From JASFHF01 sp050123335 (GTDB taxonomy: Bacteria > Pseudomonadota > Gammaproteobacteria > UBA12402), in the NCBI GenBank assembly GCA_050123335.1, contig JASFHH010000003.1, forward strand, positions 1-64,000: 64,000 nucleotides of DNA, in the 5' to 3' direction. Below are positions 18,626 through 27,432 of this stretch, piece after piece. Under the pieces are notes generated by a model that was given only the letters and a program-made list of their open reading frames with translations, was not told the origin of the DNA and searched no databases. The number at the start of each line of letters is the position of its first letter. Position 1 is the first letter of the stretch. The translations under genes were made by a program, and so were the position numbers.

Positions 18626-18695
18626 GGGTTAAAATTGTGTCTACGAGTAGACACAATTGAAAAATCTTAACCCGATAGTGTCTATATTAGACACT
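18626..18695. promoter_or_regulatory. two operator-like palindromes upstream of the DUF1016 gene
   Basis: The first palindrome has arms AATTGTGTCTA (18633-18643) and TAGACACAATT (18648-18658), enclosed by GGGTTAA and TTAACCC. The second has arms AGTGTCTA (18677-18684) and TAGACACT (18688-18695). Both share the half-site GTGTCTA with a 3-4 base spacer and their centres lie about 40 bases apart, as expected for a pair of repressor sites. The first could also be a hairpin. The cognate regulator is unknown. Confidence 0.45.
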
Positions 18696-18798
18696 GTTTT
18701 ACCACCTTCCTATAAAAGTTGGTAAACAATATTACTGGATTTTTGCTCTCTCGGTAAGACTTTTTTGTGGTCAATTGGAGATTTGCCTTATAAATCAT

Positions 18799-18993
18799 AT
18801 GGGTTATGCTATTTTATCCGATATTTCTACTGTTCCTGCATGGAAAACCATTAAATTAACACAAAAAATTATCAAATTTTATTGTATTTCTTTGGCGATG
18901 TTTAATATTTGTTCTATATTAAATTTATCGATTGGGTTTGTAGGAGAAGAAGAGACTCATGCAGATTCAAGACCGATTGCCAATTTCATTTAA
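18799..18993 (+). CDS. possible small membrane protein upstream of the pilus genes
   Basis: About 64 codons from an ATG at 18799, with one hydrophobic segment (FYCISLAMFNICSILNLSIG). No convincing ribosome-binding site and no recognised family. It ends 42 bases before the TcpQ-like gene and lies on the same strand, so it may be a leader gene of the pilus operon or chance reading. Confidence 0.25.
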   Translation: MGYAILSDISTVPAWKTIKLTQKIIKFYCISLAMFNICSILNLSIGFVGEEETHADSRPIANFI

Positions 18994-19035
18994 TTTTGGT
19001 AGTCACATTTTGGAGTTACCAAGTGGGGGTTAAAA

Positions 19036-19488
19036 GTGAAAATAATATTATCAATAATATTTGGTATGTCTTGCGCTTTTATAATTAATGTAGGATATGC
19101 CGGTACAGTTCCAGTTAAGTATGTTCAAATTTCTCATTCTAAAATTAAGCCAGTTAAAAAAGATAAATCAGTTCACAAAACTATAGTTAAACCTAAACCT
19201 ATAATTAAACCGAGACCAGTTAAGATTAAGCGAGAGCCTTTTTTTATTATGACCAGTGGTTTTTTGTTACCTAATTTACGTATGTTTGCCAGGAAATTTA
19301 ATTATCATCTGGTTTGGAAAGTAATTGATGTTAATACGGGTGAACAAATGGATTATCGATGGATTGGAACACACAAGGTTGTTGGCGCAACATCTTTGGA
19401 TATTTTACAAAAGATATTAAAGCCATATCCGGTTGTAGTTAATGTCTGGAAGACTAATAGAGTGGTTGAAGTTGCAAATGTTGGTTAA
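19036..19488 (+). CDS. TcpQ/PilL-like type IVb pilus periplasmic protein
   Basis: 150 residues from a GTG with a GGGGG ribosome-binding site nearby. A signal peptide (about 1-22) is followed by a Lys/Pro-rich linker (KPKPIIKPRPVKIKREP, about 53-72). The C-terminal domain of about 75 residues resembles the TcpQ / PilL N-terminal module: LPNLRMFARKFNYHLVW, then ...ILQKILKPYP and a final VVEVA strand. In type IVb pili this domain helps place the secretin. It is first in the pilus gene row, directly before pilN. Family assignment is by pattern, so moderate. Confidence 0.65.
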   Translation: MKIILSIIFGMSCAFIINVGYAGTVPVKYVQISHSKIKPVKKDKSVHKTIVKPKPIIKPRPVKIKREPFFIMTSGFLLPNLRMFARKFNYHLVWKVIDVNTGEQMDYRWIGTHKVVGATSLDILQKILKPYPVVVNVWKTNRVVEVANVG

Positions 19489-19533
19489 CCACTGAAAGTT
19501 TATCATTACGAAATATTTATTGAGGGGGAAAGT

Positions 19534-21096
19534 ATGCGATCTAAATTTAAACGAATTTTATCTACGGGTATAGTTGCAGCATTTTGCGTAAGTTGTGTAA
19601 GTGGTTGTGCCAACCAAATACAATTAGCCAAAGAAGCTGATGCAGCCAGTCAGCAGGCACAAGAGAGTATTAATGCTAATTTAGGTGAAATGCAAAATGT
19701 GCCAAAACCAGTACATCCTGGTGCAGTATTTAATGTCAAAAATAAAAGTTATGTTGATTTGAAACCAATCAGAATTCCTGCGAAGTGGAAAACTAAGCAG
19801 GTAGATATTTATGCTTCTGATCAGTCAGTTGCAGCAATTGTTGCAGAGATGACTAAAGGCATGGATGTAACTAATATTTTTGAGCCGGAGGTGCGTAATC
19901 AATCCATAAGTGTTGCATATCATGGTAATTTGTATGATGGCTTAAAGCAAATAGCAAGAGATAACAATATTGATTTAAATATTAGTGGTAATGTTAATCA
20001 TCCAGTTTTTAATTGGTCGAAATATGAAACACGTACTTTTCAAATAGCATTTTTACCTGGTAATACTAGTTTTGGTATTGGTAATTATTCCAAAGATGGT
20101 GGTTCTTCTTCTTCAGATAGTTCTGATGATTCTGGGAAAACTGCTATATCCAATGGCAGCAACAGTGGTGCTTCTTTGTCTGGGTCGTCATTAAGTGTGT
20201 GGAAAGATTTGACCAGCTCAGTTAAAGGCATGTTATCTCCTCATGGTAAATTATCAGTTAGCCAGGCTTCAAGTTCGATTACGGTTATTGATACACCATA
20301 TGTAGTTAATAAAATTGCTAAGTATATTGATAATTACAATGGTATTTTATCAAAACGTGTTGCAATTAAAGTTAAAATTTTAGAAGTTCAATTAGATAAT
20401 AATCACGCAAACGGTATTGATTGGAATGCGGTTTATTCAAGTTTTGGTGCAAAATTCAAGCTTAATGGAGCTTTTGGTAAAAGCGTTGCTAGTAATTTTG
20501 CTAAAGCTGTGTCTTCAGGTATAGGCATTGATGTTGGAAGAGGTCCCTGGAAAGATACCAGTGTCATGATTCAAGCCTTAGATCAGCAAGGTAAAACTAC
20601 TGTAGTTAATGAGCCAACCGTAGTGAGTTTAAATAACCAGCCGAATACGATTAGCGTTGGTGAAAATCAAGCTTATGTTAAAAAAACAGATGTTACTTTG
20701 GATACGCAAACTCATACAATGAGTACAGCATATACACCAGGTAATATAAAAACCGGTCTTGATTTAACTATCATTCCGCATATTCAGGATAATAAAATTT
20801 ATTTATCTTTGAATGCAATTTTATCTACTTTGCAAAGCATTAAAACATTTGGTGGTGATGGTACAGATCAAGATAAAAATTTATCACAAGTGCAATTACC
20901 GCAAACAGAAGATCGAGTGTTTAACCAGCGTATTATGTCACGTAGTGGGCATATGATTGTTTTGAGTGGATTTAAAGTTAAACAAAACTCATCTCAGGAA
21001 AATAAAAATTTTGGCACTAATTTGTTGGGAGGTGATTATGGATTATCTTCAAACGTAGAGCTAGTAGTTTTAATTCAGCCAACTTTAGTGAAATAG
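19534..21096 (+). CDS. pilN: type IVb pilus secretin, lipoprotein PilN
   Basis: 520 residues. The lipoprotein signal ends in SCVSGC near residue 26, so the N-terminus is likely lipidated and outer-membrane bound. A Ser/Gly-rich stretch (GGSSSSDSSDDSG, about 189-201) separates the N-domains from the secretin domain, which has VNEPTVVSLNNQPNTISVGE and the closing VELVVLIQPTLV. It forms the outer-membrane pore through which the pilus leaves. A strong GAGGGGG site precedes the ATG. It is followed by PilO after 13 bases. Confidence 0.9.
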   Translation: MRSKFKRILSTGIVAAFCVSCVSGCANQIQLAKEADAASQQAQESINANLGEMQNVPKPVHPGAVFNVKNKSYVDLKPIRIPAKWKTKQVDIYASDQSVAAIVAEMTKGMDVTNIFEPEVRNQSISVAYHGNLYDGLKQIARDNNIDLNISGNVNHPVFNWSKYETRTFQIAFLPGNTSFGIGNYSKDGGSSSSDSSDDSGKTAISNGSNSGASLSGSSLSVWKDLTSSVKGMLSPHGKLSVSQASSSITVIDTPYVVNKIAKYIDNYNGILSKRVAIKVKILEVQLDNNHANGIDWNAVYSSFGAKFKLNGAFGKSVASNFAKAVSSGIGIDVGRGPWKDTSVMIQALDQQGKTTVVNEPTVVSLNNQPNTISVGENQAYVKKTDVTLDTQTHTMSTAYTPGNIKTGLDLTIIPHIQDNKIYLSLNAILSTLQSIKTFGGDGTDQDKNLSQVQLPQTEDRVFNQRIMSRSGHMIVLSGFKVKQNSSQENKNFGTNLLGGDYGLSSNVELVVLIQPTLVK

Positions 21097-21109
21097 CGGG
21101 TAATATAAT

Positions 21110-22267
21110 ATGCAAGCATATTTATACGATATTTACAGTCAAAACGTCGCGGGAAAAAGCAGAAAAGAACTTTCTGATCTGCTATCCCGCGAAAGCGAAC
21201 AATACAATTATGCTCTGTTAATTAAAGATCATTTAAGTTTGTCTAAACAAGATGGTATTTCCATTCCGGATGCTTTAATTGATAGTATTGCTGCTAAATC
21301 ATTCATTTATGTGCAGCAATTAGCGGATCACCAATATTTCTTAATGGTATACGCTAATGACGCTATTATTTGGGCGGGAAAATTGGCAGAACATGAAATT
21401 GCTGGTATGTTGCAATTGCATTTACAAACCAATCCAAAAATAAAATTGTTTACGTATAATTACAAAATTTCTGCAGATCTTGCGCACAGGAAAATTATAG
21501 AATTCAAACAGGATCCTTTAGGTAAAATTAATCTGGAAGATTATCGTCTCAAACAAATTTTTGAAGTTAAACATAATTTAAATAAAAATATTAGATTTGC
21601 TTCAGCATTTTTGATTATTTTAGTTATTGGGTTAATAATTGGTGGGTTATTTTTATCACATGCTGCAAGAGAACGGTCAGCTATTGCCGCTTGCGAAAAA
21701 GCTGCAGCAATGGATGTATGGAAAAATTATCGACAAGAATTCAATCAACCACGCGCGTATGTATCAATTAAAGATATTGTTAGCAAATTACACCAAATAT
21801 CTACAATACAAAATTTTGCAGTTAGAGATTTTAAATGTGATGGCTCGAGTTTACAAGTGGATTTAGTTGCGTTTGGTGGTTCAGTAGTGGGTTTGGAAAA
21901 GTGGGCAGTGAAAAATCAGTATAATTTACGTATTGTTAGTAATACTTACAAATTATCAAAATCGTTGGATATTCAGTCTCAAGAGTCACCGTTCACTATC
22001 ATGGCAGCAGATGATGTGTTAGCTCACGTGATTGATGCTGCTGGTATTTTAGGTAAAGACGTTGCAGTTGAAGTGGGAGATGTAGCGCAAAGTAATAATT
22101 ATAAAGAGATTAATTTGAGTGTGAATTTACAAAATCAGCCGGTCAATTTTATACAAAATTTGTTTAAGATTTTGCAAAAATATCCGGTGGAATTGGTGAG
22201 TATAGAAGGAGACTATGCTTTAAATAATTTTAGTGGGGAAGTTAAGTTAAAAATTATTGGAGAGTAA
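21110..22267 (+). CDS. pilO: type IVb pilus biogenesis protein PilO
   Basis: 385 residues. A cytoplasmic N-terminal part of about 160 residues, one membrane segment (about 165-185, FASAFLIILVIGLIIGG) and a periplasmic C-terminal part form the bitopic layout of R64-type PilO, an inner-membrane assembly protein. Sequence similarity within this family is low, so the call also leans on its position between the secretin and PilP. Confidence 0.75.
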   Translation: MQAYLYDIYSQNVAGKSRKELSDLLSRESEQYNYALLIKDHLSLSKQDGISIPDALIDSIAAKSFIYVQQLADHQYFLMVYANDAIIWAGKLAEHEIAGMLQLHLQTNPKIKLFTYNYKISADLAHRKIIEFKQDPLGKINLEDYRLKQIFEVKHNLNKNIRFASAFLIILVIGLIIGGLFLSHAARERSAIAACEKAAAMDVWKNYRQEFNQPRAYVSIKDIVSKLHQISTIQNFAVRDFKCDGSSLQVDLVAFGGSVVGLEKWAVKNQYNLRIVSNTYKLSKSLDIQSQESPFTIMAADDVLAHVIDAAGILGKDVAVEVGDVAQSNNYKEINLSVNLQNQPVNFIQNLFKILQKYPVELVSIEGDYALNNFSGEVKLKIIGE

Positions 22268-22269
22268 TC

Positions 22270-22998
22270 GTGAATAAATCTAATCGAAAACCAATGGTTA
22301 ACAAAAAGTTAGCAATTTTTAGTGTAATATTTTTAGTGATATGTGCTGGTGCATGGATCATGTTGGTGGGCAACCCTTTTGATAGTATATCTACTAGCAG
22401 TGTTTCATCGACAAAAGCACAAGTAGCTGTGTCAGCAAAACCTGCTCCTCGAGAGATAGATGTGCCAAAGTTAGAGGTAGATAATGCAGCTAAACCAGAT
22501 TCTAATTTAATTAAGTTTAAATCATATTTGCAGCATGTAATTACCAATGATAAGAAACTTTCTAAACAGGATAAAAATGCTTATTTAGCTTATGTAGAGC
22601 AAATCAATAAATTTGTTGAACAAAAAACGCAAGCTGCAAAAGATATTCAACAATTGCAGCAATTAAGTGAGGAATATCGCATTAAGACATTACAAAGTCA
22701 GGTTTTAGAGCAGGAAAGCAAAATTTCTGCAGCCAAAGCTTCAATTCAAAGTGATCAATTCAAAGCTGCACAAGCATTAGGTTTGCCTGCGCAACAAATG
22801 GTGCAACAAGTTGATCATGTTACCATGATTTATGGCAATGGTGGGAAATTGCAAGCTGATGTAGTAATTGATGGTGTTAAATATACCGGAAAAAGCATAG
22901 GGGATGCAATTAATAATTATAAAATAGCAGGAATTCAATCTAATCAAGTTACATTATTAGATTCGAAGATACATAAAACAAAAATATTAGATTTGTAA
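22270..22998 (+). CDS. pilP: type IVb pilus biogenesis protein PilP
   Basis: 242 residues from a GTG two bases after the pilO stop. One membrane anchor near residues 13-32 is followed by a Gln-rich coiled coil (about 100-165) and a small C-terminal beta domain (VTMIYGNGGKLQADVVIDG), as in PilP of R64-type systems, which works with the secretin in the periplasm. Operon position supports the call. Confidence 0.75.
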   Translation: MNKSNRKPMVNKKLAIFSVIFLVICAGAWIMLVGNPFDSISTSSVSSTKAQVAVSAKPAPREIDVPKLEVDNAAKPDSNLIKFKSYLQHVITNDKKLSKQDKNAYLAYVEQINKFVEQKTQAAKDIQQLQQLSEEYRIKTLQSQVLEQESKISAAKASIQSDQFKAAQALGLPAQQMVQQVDHVTMIYGNGGKLQADVVIDGVKYTGKSIGDAINNYKIAGIQSNQVTLLDSKIHKTKILDL

Positions 22999-23005
22999 AA
23001 AAAAT

Positions 23006-23137
23006 ATTTGGTGGCGATTATCAGAGATTTTGGGTGGCTTTTTTCGACGACTAGCTCCCATGGATGGAAGAGCGGGAGGCACATGGATGTGCCAGGGAGG
23101 AGAAAAAAGACACACAAAAACTCATAATCGCCAGAAA
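23006..23137. repeat. repeat family A, copy 1 (long hairpin, core in reverse orientation)
   Basis: An outer stem of about 35 bp with a few bulges (left arm has GGCGATTAT at about 23013, right arm ATAATCGCC at about 23124) encloses the conserved core. The core contains CGACGACTAG, CCATGGATGG and GCGGGAGG, and reads inverted relative to copies 2-4. It lies between pilP and pilQ inside the operon, where it could act as a partial terminator or mRNA stabiliser. Confidence 0.75.
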
Positions 23138-23169
23138 TAAAAAGTTTGTAAATTATAAGGTAAAAATTT

Positions 23170-24831
23170 ATGGCAACAAACAGTTACGAACAATTACAAA
23201 AATATGCCGAGTTGCTGAATGCTAAGGTACTGTTGGATGCTTCAGAAATTAATGCTCAGGTAGATAAAAATATTAGTTTACATTGGGCAGCTAATAAAGA
23301 AGATATTGTAGTATTGGTTAATGGCGATATTTTGATTTCTGATCCAGCGTCACCTAGTCTTTATGAATGCAAAACTTATTTTAAAACTCATGGCTTAACT
23401 CAAGGCGAGGTATACTTTACTACTTTAGCGGTAGTTAAAGAATTGCGTGAGCGCGCCGCAGATGTGAGTGCAGTTGTTGCAAACGAAGACAAAACTATTG
23501 GTGAAAAACAATTGATGGATTTAATTCGTTTGGCAATCGAACAAAATGCTTCAGATATTCACATGTTTATTGGTAGAACCAGATGTAAAATTCATTTTCG
23601 TGTAGATGGTTTGTTGATGCCGATTACTGATTGGCCGGCTGATCAAGGCATTAGAATACATAATGTAGCGTATAACTTTGTAGCGCAAGATAAGTCAGAT
23701 AACTTTAATCGTACTAAGCCGCAGGATACTTCTTTTACTTTGCATCTACAAGGTAAAGGTGATGTGCGAATTCGTTCGTCAAATATTCCAACTAATAATG
23801 GCGGTTGTAATATTGTTTATCGTATCCTTTCGATTGGTCAAAAAGATGTGGTACCAATTGAAAATCTTGGTTATACCAAAGCGCAAGAAAAACTATTAGA
23901 AGAAATTAAACATTTATCCAGCGGATTGGTGCTGTTTTGTGGTGAAACCGGTAGTGGTAAAACCACATCATTAGCTAGTGTGCTGGCTGGAATTGATCCC
24001 AGAAGAAAAGTTTACAGCATTGAGGATCCAGTAGAAAAATTAGTGCCGAATGTTATTCAAATTCCGGTAGATACAAAAGACAAGTCAAAAAGTTTTGCTT
24101 ATTATTTACGGGCATTATTGCGTCAAGATCCGAATGTTATCATGGTGGGAGAAATTCGTGATTTGGAAACCGCAAAAGTAGCGATGCAAAGTGCATTGAC
24201 TGGCCACTTGATTTTATCAACTTTGCATACGCGTTACGCGGTGGATTCGGTTTTGCGTTTAAATGAATTTGGTATGTCACCAAAAATTTTAGCCACACCA
24301 AATTTATTAAAATTGATTGTAGCACAGGAATTGCATCCAAAATTATGTCCATTATGTCGCAGACCTTTGATGTCTGAAGAAAAACAACAGTTATTAGGTT
24401 TGTATAAGAAGAGTGAGATGGAAGAGATGTTTACCGTGCCATTAAAAAAAGAAATTAATCCGGATTGTCCAGTTTGTGGCGGTAAAGGTATTGCCGGACG
24501 TAAAGTATATGCAGAGATGGTTAAAGTTGATCAGCGAGCACATGATTTTATTGCGGATGTAGACATTAAAGGATGGCGTGCGCATTTGCAAGAATGTGGT
24601 TTTGTAACTTTAAATGAAAGGGTGCGAAATGCGATTAAGCGTGGTGAAATTGATGCTTTAGGAGTTACGCGTGATCCGGTTGAAGTAGCTGCTTATTCTT
24701 ATCGCGAACAATTACAAGTTGATCCAAGTTTTAGTTCGGTAGACCGAAAGGTTAAGTTTTTTAATGCACAAAATAATTCGCAAGAAAAAATAAATAGCCG
24801 ATTAAATTCGGCCAGTATATTACGTAGGTAA
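23170..24831 (+). CDS. pilQ: type IVb pilus assembly ATPase PilQ
   Basis: 553 residues. GspE/PilB-type secretion ATPase: Walker A GETGSGKTTS near residues 258-267, the Asp box at SIEDPVEK, Walker B region DPNVIMVGEIRD, the His box with STLHTR, and a zinc-binding pair (CPLC, then CPVCGGKG) near residues 395-440. It powers pilus assembly from the cytoplasmic face. It is separated from pilP by a family A hairpin and from pilR by four bases. Confidence 0.93.
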   Translation: MATNSYEQLQKYAELLNAKVLLDASEINAQVDKNISLHWAANKEDIVVLVNGDILISDPASPSLYECKTYFKTHGLTQGEVYFTTLAVVKELRERAADVSAVVANEDKTIGEKQLMDLIRLAIEQNASDIHMFIGRTRCKIHFRVDGLLMPITDWPADQGIRIHNVAYNFVAQDKSDNFNRTKPQDTSFTLHLQGKGDVRIRSSNIPTNNGGCNIVYRILSIGQKDVVPIENLGYTKAQEKLLEEIKHLSSGLVLFCGETGSGKTTSLASVLAGIDPRRKVYSIEDPVEKLVPNVIQIPVDTKDKSKSFAYYLRALLRQDPNVIMVGEIRDLETAKVAMQSALTGHLILSTLHTRYAVDSVLRLNEFGMSPKILATPNLLKLIVAQELHPKLCPLCRRPLMSEEKQQLLGLYKKSEMEEMFTVPLKKEINPDCPVCGGKGIAGRKVYAEMVKVDQRAHDFIADVDIKGWRAHLQECGFVTLNERVRNAIKRGEIDALGVTRDPVEVAAYSYREQLQVDPSFSSVDRKVKFFNAQNNSQEKINSRLNSASILRR

Positions 24832-24835
24832 ATAA

Positions 24836-25879
24836 ATGAGTTTGTTTGAACGTATACAATTATTTTTATTTAAGAAGCAGTTTAACAATACTAAACGGCA
24901 GGAATTGTTAATTCAATTATCTTTTTTGTTGAAAGCAAACGTTCCGCCGTCAGATGCTTTGTACCACATGCAGCAGATTTACTTTGATAACAAAAATCTT
25001 TTGATGCATGCGGTAGTAACAGATATGTTAGATAATATTAGAGCTGGTAAAAAAATCGGTGACAATATGACGGATTGGTTTCCGTATGAAGTATGTCGCG
25101 TGTTATCGATTTCAGAAGAAAGAGGTTTTTTGCTGCAAGGTGTAGAGAATCTAATTAAATACTTTGATACAGGTCGTAACGCTTTAAAAGCACTTACCGG
25201 AATTATACCAGGCTTGGCTTATTTTATTGTGATTTTAGTGTTTATTGCGTTTACTGGTGCGAAGTTATTGCCAAGTTTAGGAACGATGGTAAAAGATTGG
25301 CCGGCAATTTCAATGGCATTAAATAAATCTGGTATGTTTTTGTATCACAATTATTACTTCATATTGGCAATTGTGGTTTTGTTAATTGTTTGGGTGATTA
25401 TCGCACTGCGAGATTATTCTGGAAAAATTTATCAACTAATTGCTAAACCATTAGTGCCTACTTATAAATTGCAAGCATCGCTTTTATTATTTAAATCATT
25501 ATCAATGTTAACAGGTAATGGTGTTGCGGTATCAGATGCCATTAAAATGTTGTTGCTAAATCGTACGCATGGTTTTGTTTATCGGCATCTTTCGGAGATG
25601 TTTTATCGGGTTAGACGTGGTGAAAATATAGGAAATATGCTTGATACGGGTATTTTTACGCGTAGTCAGATAGCGCACCTTAAAGTAATTAGCCGTTATT
25701 GTTCGGAGGCTGAGTACTCAAAGGTATTTGCGCTTATGGGAGAGCAAACTAGCCACGATCTTAGCAGGCGGATGAAAATATTTTCAAAAATTATGAATTT
25801 TATTTTCATTGCTTTAACTGCCGTTGGGGTAGTTTGGGTCTACGGTGCATATGCACTGTTAGTATCTTCAATAACTTAG
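24836..25879 (+). CDS. pilR: type IVb pilus inner-membrane platform protein PilR
   Basis: 347 residues with two T2SSF-type repeats. Membrane segments lie near residues 125-145, 170-190 and 315-340, and cytoplasmic loops include ISEERGFLLQGVENLIKYF. The platform works with PilQ to build the pilus. It is directly followed by pilin genes, as in plasmid R64. Confidence 0.9.
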   Translation: MSLFERIQLFLFKKQFNNTKRQELLIQLSFLLKANVPPSDALYHMQQIYFDNKNLLMHAVVTDMLDNIRAGKKIGDNMTDWFPYEVCRVLSISEERGFLLQGVENLIKYFDTGRNALKALTGIIPGLAYFIVILVFIAFTGAKLLPSLGTMVKDWPAISMALNKSGMFLYHNYYFILAIVVLLIVWVIIALRDYSGKIYQLIAKPLVPTYKLQASLLLFKSLSMLTGNGVAVSDAIKMLLLNRTHGFVYRHLSEMFYRVRRGENIGNMLDTGIFTRSQIAHLKVISRYCSEAEYSKVFALMGEQTSHDLSRRMKIFSKIMNFIFIALTAVGVVWVYGAYALLVSSIT

Positions 25880-25894
25880 AAAGGGGAGGAGTCA

Positions 25895-26365
25895 ATGTTA
25901 AATAACTTTCTAAAAAAACGTAAGTCTGAACAAGGCTTTACTTTAGTTGAGTTCTTGGTTGTGTTAGGACTTATTTTTGTGTTGGTTGCAGTTATTGCAA
26001 TGGCTGCATATAAATCAACTCAGCGTACTCGTATTTCAAAGGTTAAAAGTGAAGTTATGAGTATCGTTGCTGCTGCACAGAATTGGGCTTCTAATAAACC
26101 AACCATGTTTAAAAACATGACGTTTAAGGATTTAGAGAACTCAGATCTTGTAAGTAAAGATTTGGTTAATAGTAATTACCAGGATCCGTGGGGTGGAGTT
26201 TATGAACTAACACCAGCAGGAAATGGTGGTTCTTTTACAGTTACTATTAATGGAGTGCCTAATAAGTCAATAGCACAAGACTTAGCTGATAACTTGCGTC
26301 CAGCGAGTTTAAATCAGGATAGTTCTGTAGCTGCTGATGACAACGTAAAGGTAACTTTCAGATAA
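25895..26365 (+). CDS. type IVb prepilin, PilS-like (probable major pilin)
   Basis: 156 residues. A leader of about 14 residues ends in QG^FTLVEFLVVLGL, the classical prepilin peptidase site with Gly at -1 and Glu at +5, followed by a hydrophobic helix. The C-terminal part contains NYQDPWGGVYEL, the PWGG motif common in PilS-like pilins. It has the strongest ribosome-binding site of the pilin genes (AAAGGGGAGGAG) and is followed by a long hairpin, both as expected for an abundant major pilin. Confidence 0.85.
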   Translation: MLNNFLKKRKSEQGFTLVEFLVVLGLIFVLVAVIAMAAYKSTQRTRISKVKSEVMSIVAAAQNWASNKPTMFKNMTFKDLENSDLVSKDLVNSNYQDPWGGVYELTPAGNGGSFTVTINGVPNKSIAQDLADNLRPASLNQDSSVAADDNVKVTFR

Positions 26366-26371
26366 TGTATA

Positions 26372-26438
26372 GGGGCCGGGTCTTTACTTATTACAAGTGC
26401 CCTGTCAGTTGCTTTGTAATAAGTAAAGACCCGGCCCC
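26372..26438. repeat. repeat family B, copy 1 (25-bp perfect arms)
   Basis: Arms GGGGCCGGGTCTTTACTTAT (continuing TACAA, 26372-26396) and its exact complement (26414-26438). The hairpin lies between the first and second pilin genes and might limit read-through so that the first pilin is made in excess. Copies 2 and 3 lie at 29291 and 39063. This copy lacks the tail they share. Confidence 0.8.
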
Positions 26439-26453
26439 ATAATGGAGCTAAAC

Positions 26454-26927
26454 GTGAATAAAATGAAAAAGCACAAAGGTTTTACTTTAGTTGAATTGTT
26501 ATTAGTGATGGCGATTTGTGCGTCGTTGACCGCAGTGGTTTATACTGCTTGGCATAATATTCAAGTAAGGTTAGATCTGCAAAAAGTTCAATCGCAGGTA
26601 AATATAATAGTTGATGTTGCCAGAGCTTGGCGTAATGCAAAAACTTCATATCAAGGGATTTCTATGAGTCCTGATGATAAAGATTCTCTTTGTAATGATA
26701 ATCTATTGCCAAAAGATATGTGTGTTGCGGGTTTTGTAAATCCATGGGGTGGTCAGTATCGTGTTAGTGTGTCTGCAAAATATGGTGATAATAATTTTGA
26801 TGTTACTTTAACTGACATTACTAACTCAGAAATACGAAATGCGATCAAATTAATTTTATTAAAAAGCACTTTAGGACAAGACAGTATTCAAATAGAGAGA
26901 GACAAAATAATTGCGACGTTTAATTAA
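26454..26927 (+). CDS. second type IVb prepilin-like protein
   Basis: About 157 residues from a GTG at 26454 with GGAG six bases upstream; an ATG at 26442 lies within that signal. The prepilin site is HKG^FTLVELLLVMAI with Gly at -1 and Glu at +5. The later NPWGGQYRV resembles the first pilin, so it is probably a paralogue serving as a minor pilin. It overlaps the next pilin-like gene by 17 bases. Confidence 0.8.
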   Translation: MNKMKKHKGFTLVELLLVMAICASLTAVVYTAWHNIQVRLDLQKVQSQVNIIVDVARAWRNAKTSYQGISMSPDDKDSLCNDNLLPKDMCVAGFVNPWGGQYRVSVSAKYGDNNFDVTLTDITNSEIRNAIKLILLKSTLGQDSIQIERDKIIATFN

Positions 26928-27432
26928 ACACAAAATAAAATATGAAGCAGCATTTACGATGATTGAAATGTTAATATCGCTGGCTGCTATTGGGATTTTA
27001 TTTGCTATATTAATAGTGGCTGCGCACCAAGCTTTTAACGTGCCGGCAGAACGGTCGAGTTTGATGAGTTGTAAAAATAATTTAATACAGGCGTTAAATG
27101 CTTATTATTTGAATAATTATCATCAGTTGCACCATACAACTCAGCCGGTAGCAATTGATAATTTGGTTGCGCAACATTATTTGGATAAAGATAGTTTGTA
27201 TAATATTGGACAGTTTAAATATACGGCTGGTGTGCGAGTAGTGGATACTCACGATCGGTTAGAGTTAGCTATTACAACTGATGATGCTAACAGTTTGGTA
27301 TGGATGAAGCCGGATAAAATAGATGGCAATAGGGCAATTTGGTATGTAGTACCGCAGTATGGTGATACGGCTAATTCGATAAGATATAACGCGGTGCAAT
27401 TGGCTCGGGAGAATGATAATGACAAAATGTAA
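26911..27432 (+). CDS. minor pilin-like protein with Ala at the cleavage site
   Basis: 173 residues from a TTG at 26911 preceded by GAGAGAG. A leader of about 14 residues is followed by FTMIEMLISLAAIGILFA, a normal pilin helix with Glu at +5. The residue before Phe is Ala (EAA^F) where prepilin peptidases normally need Gly, so processing may be weak or absent. The C-terminal domain contains WYVVPQYGD. It overlaps both neighbouring pilin genes and is likely a minor pilin or initiation subunit. Confidence 0.7.
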   Translation: MRRLIKHKIKYEAAFTMIEMLISLAAIGILFAILIVAAHQAFNVPAERSSLMSCKNNLIQALNAYYLNNYHQLHHTTQPVAIDNLVAQHYLDKDSLYNIGQFKYTAGVRVVDTHDRLELAITTDDANSLVWMKPDKIDGNRAIWYVVPQYGDTANSIRYNAVQLARENDNDKM

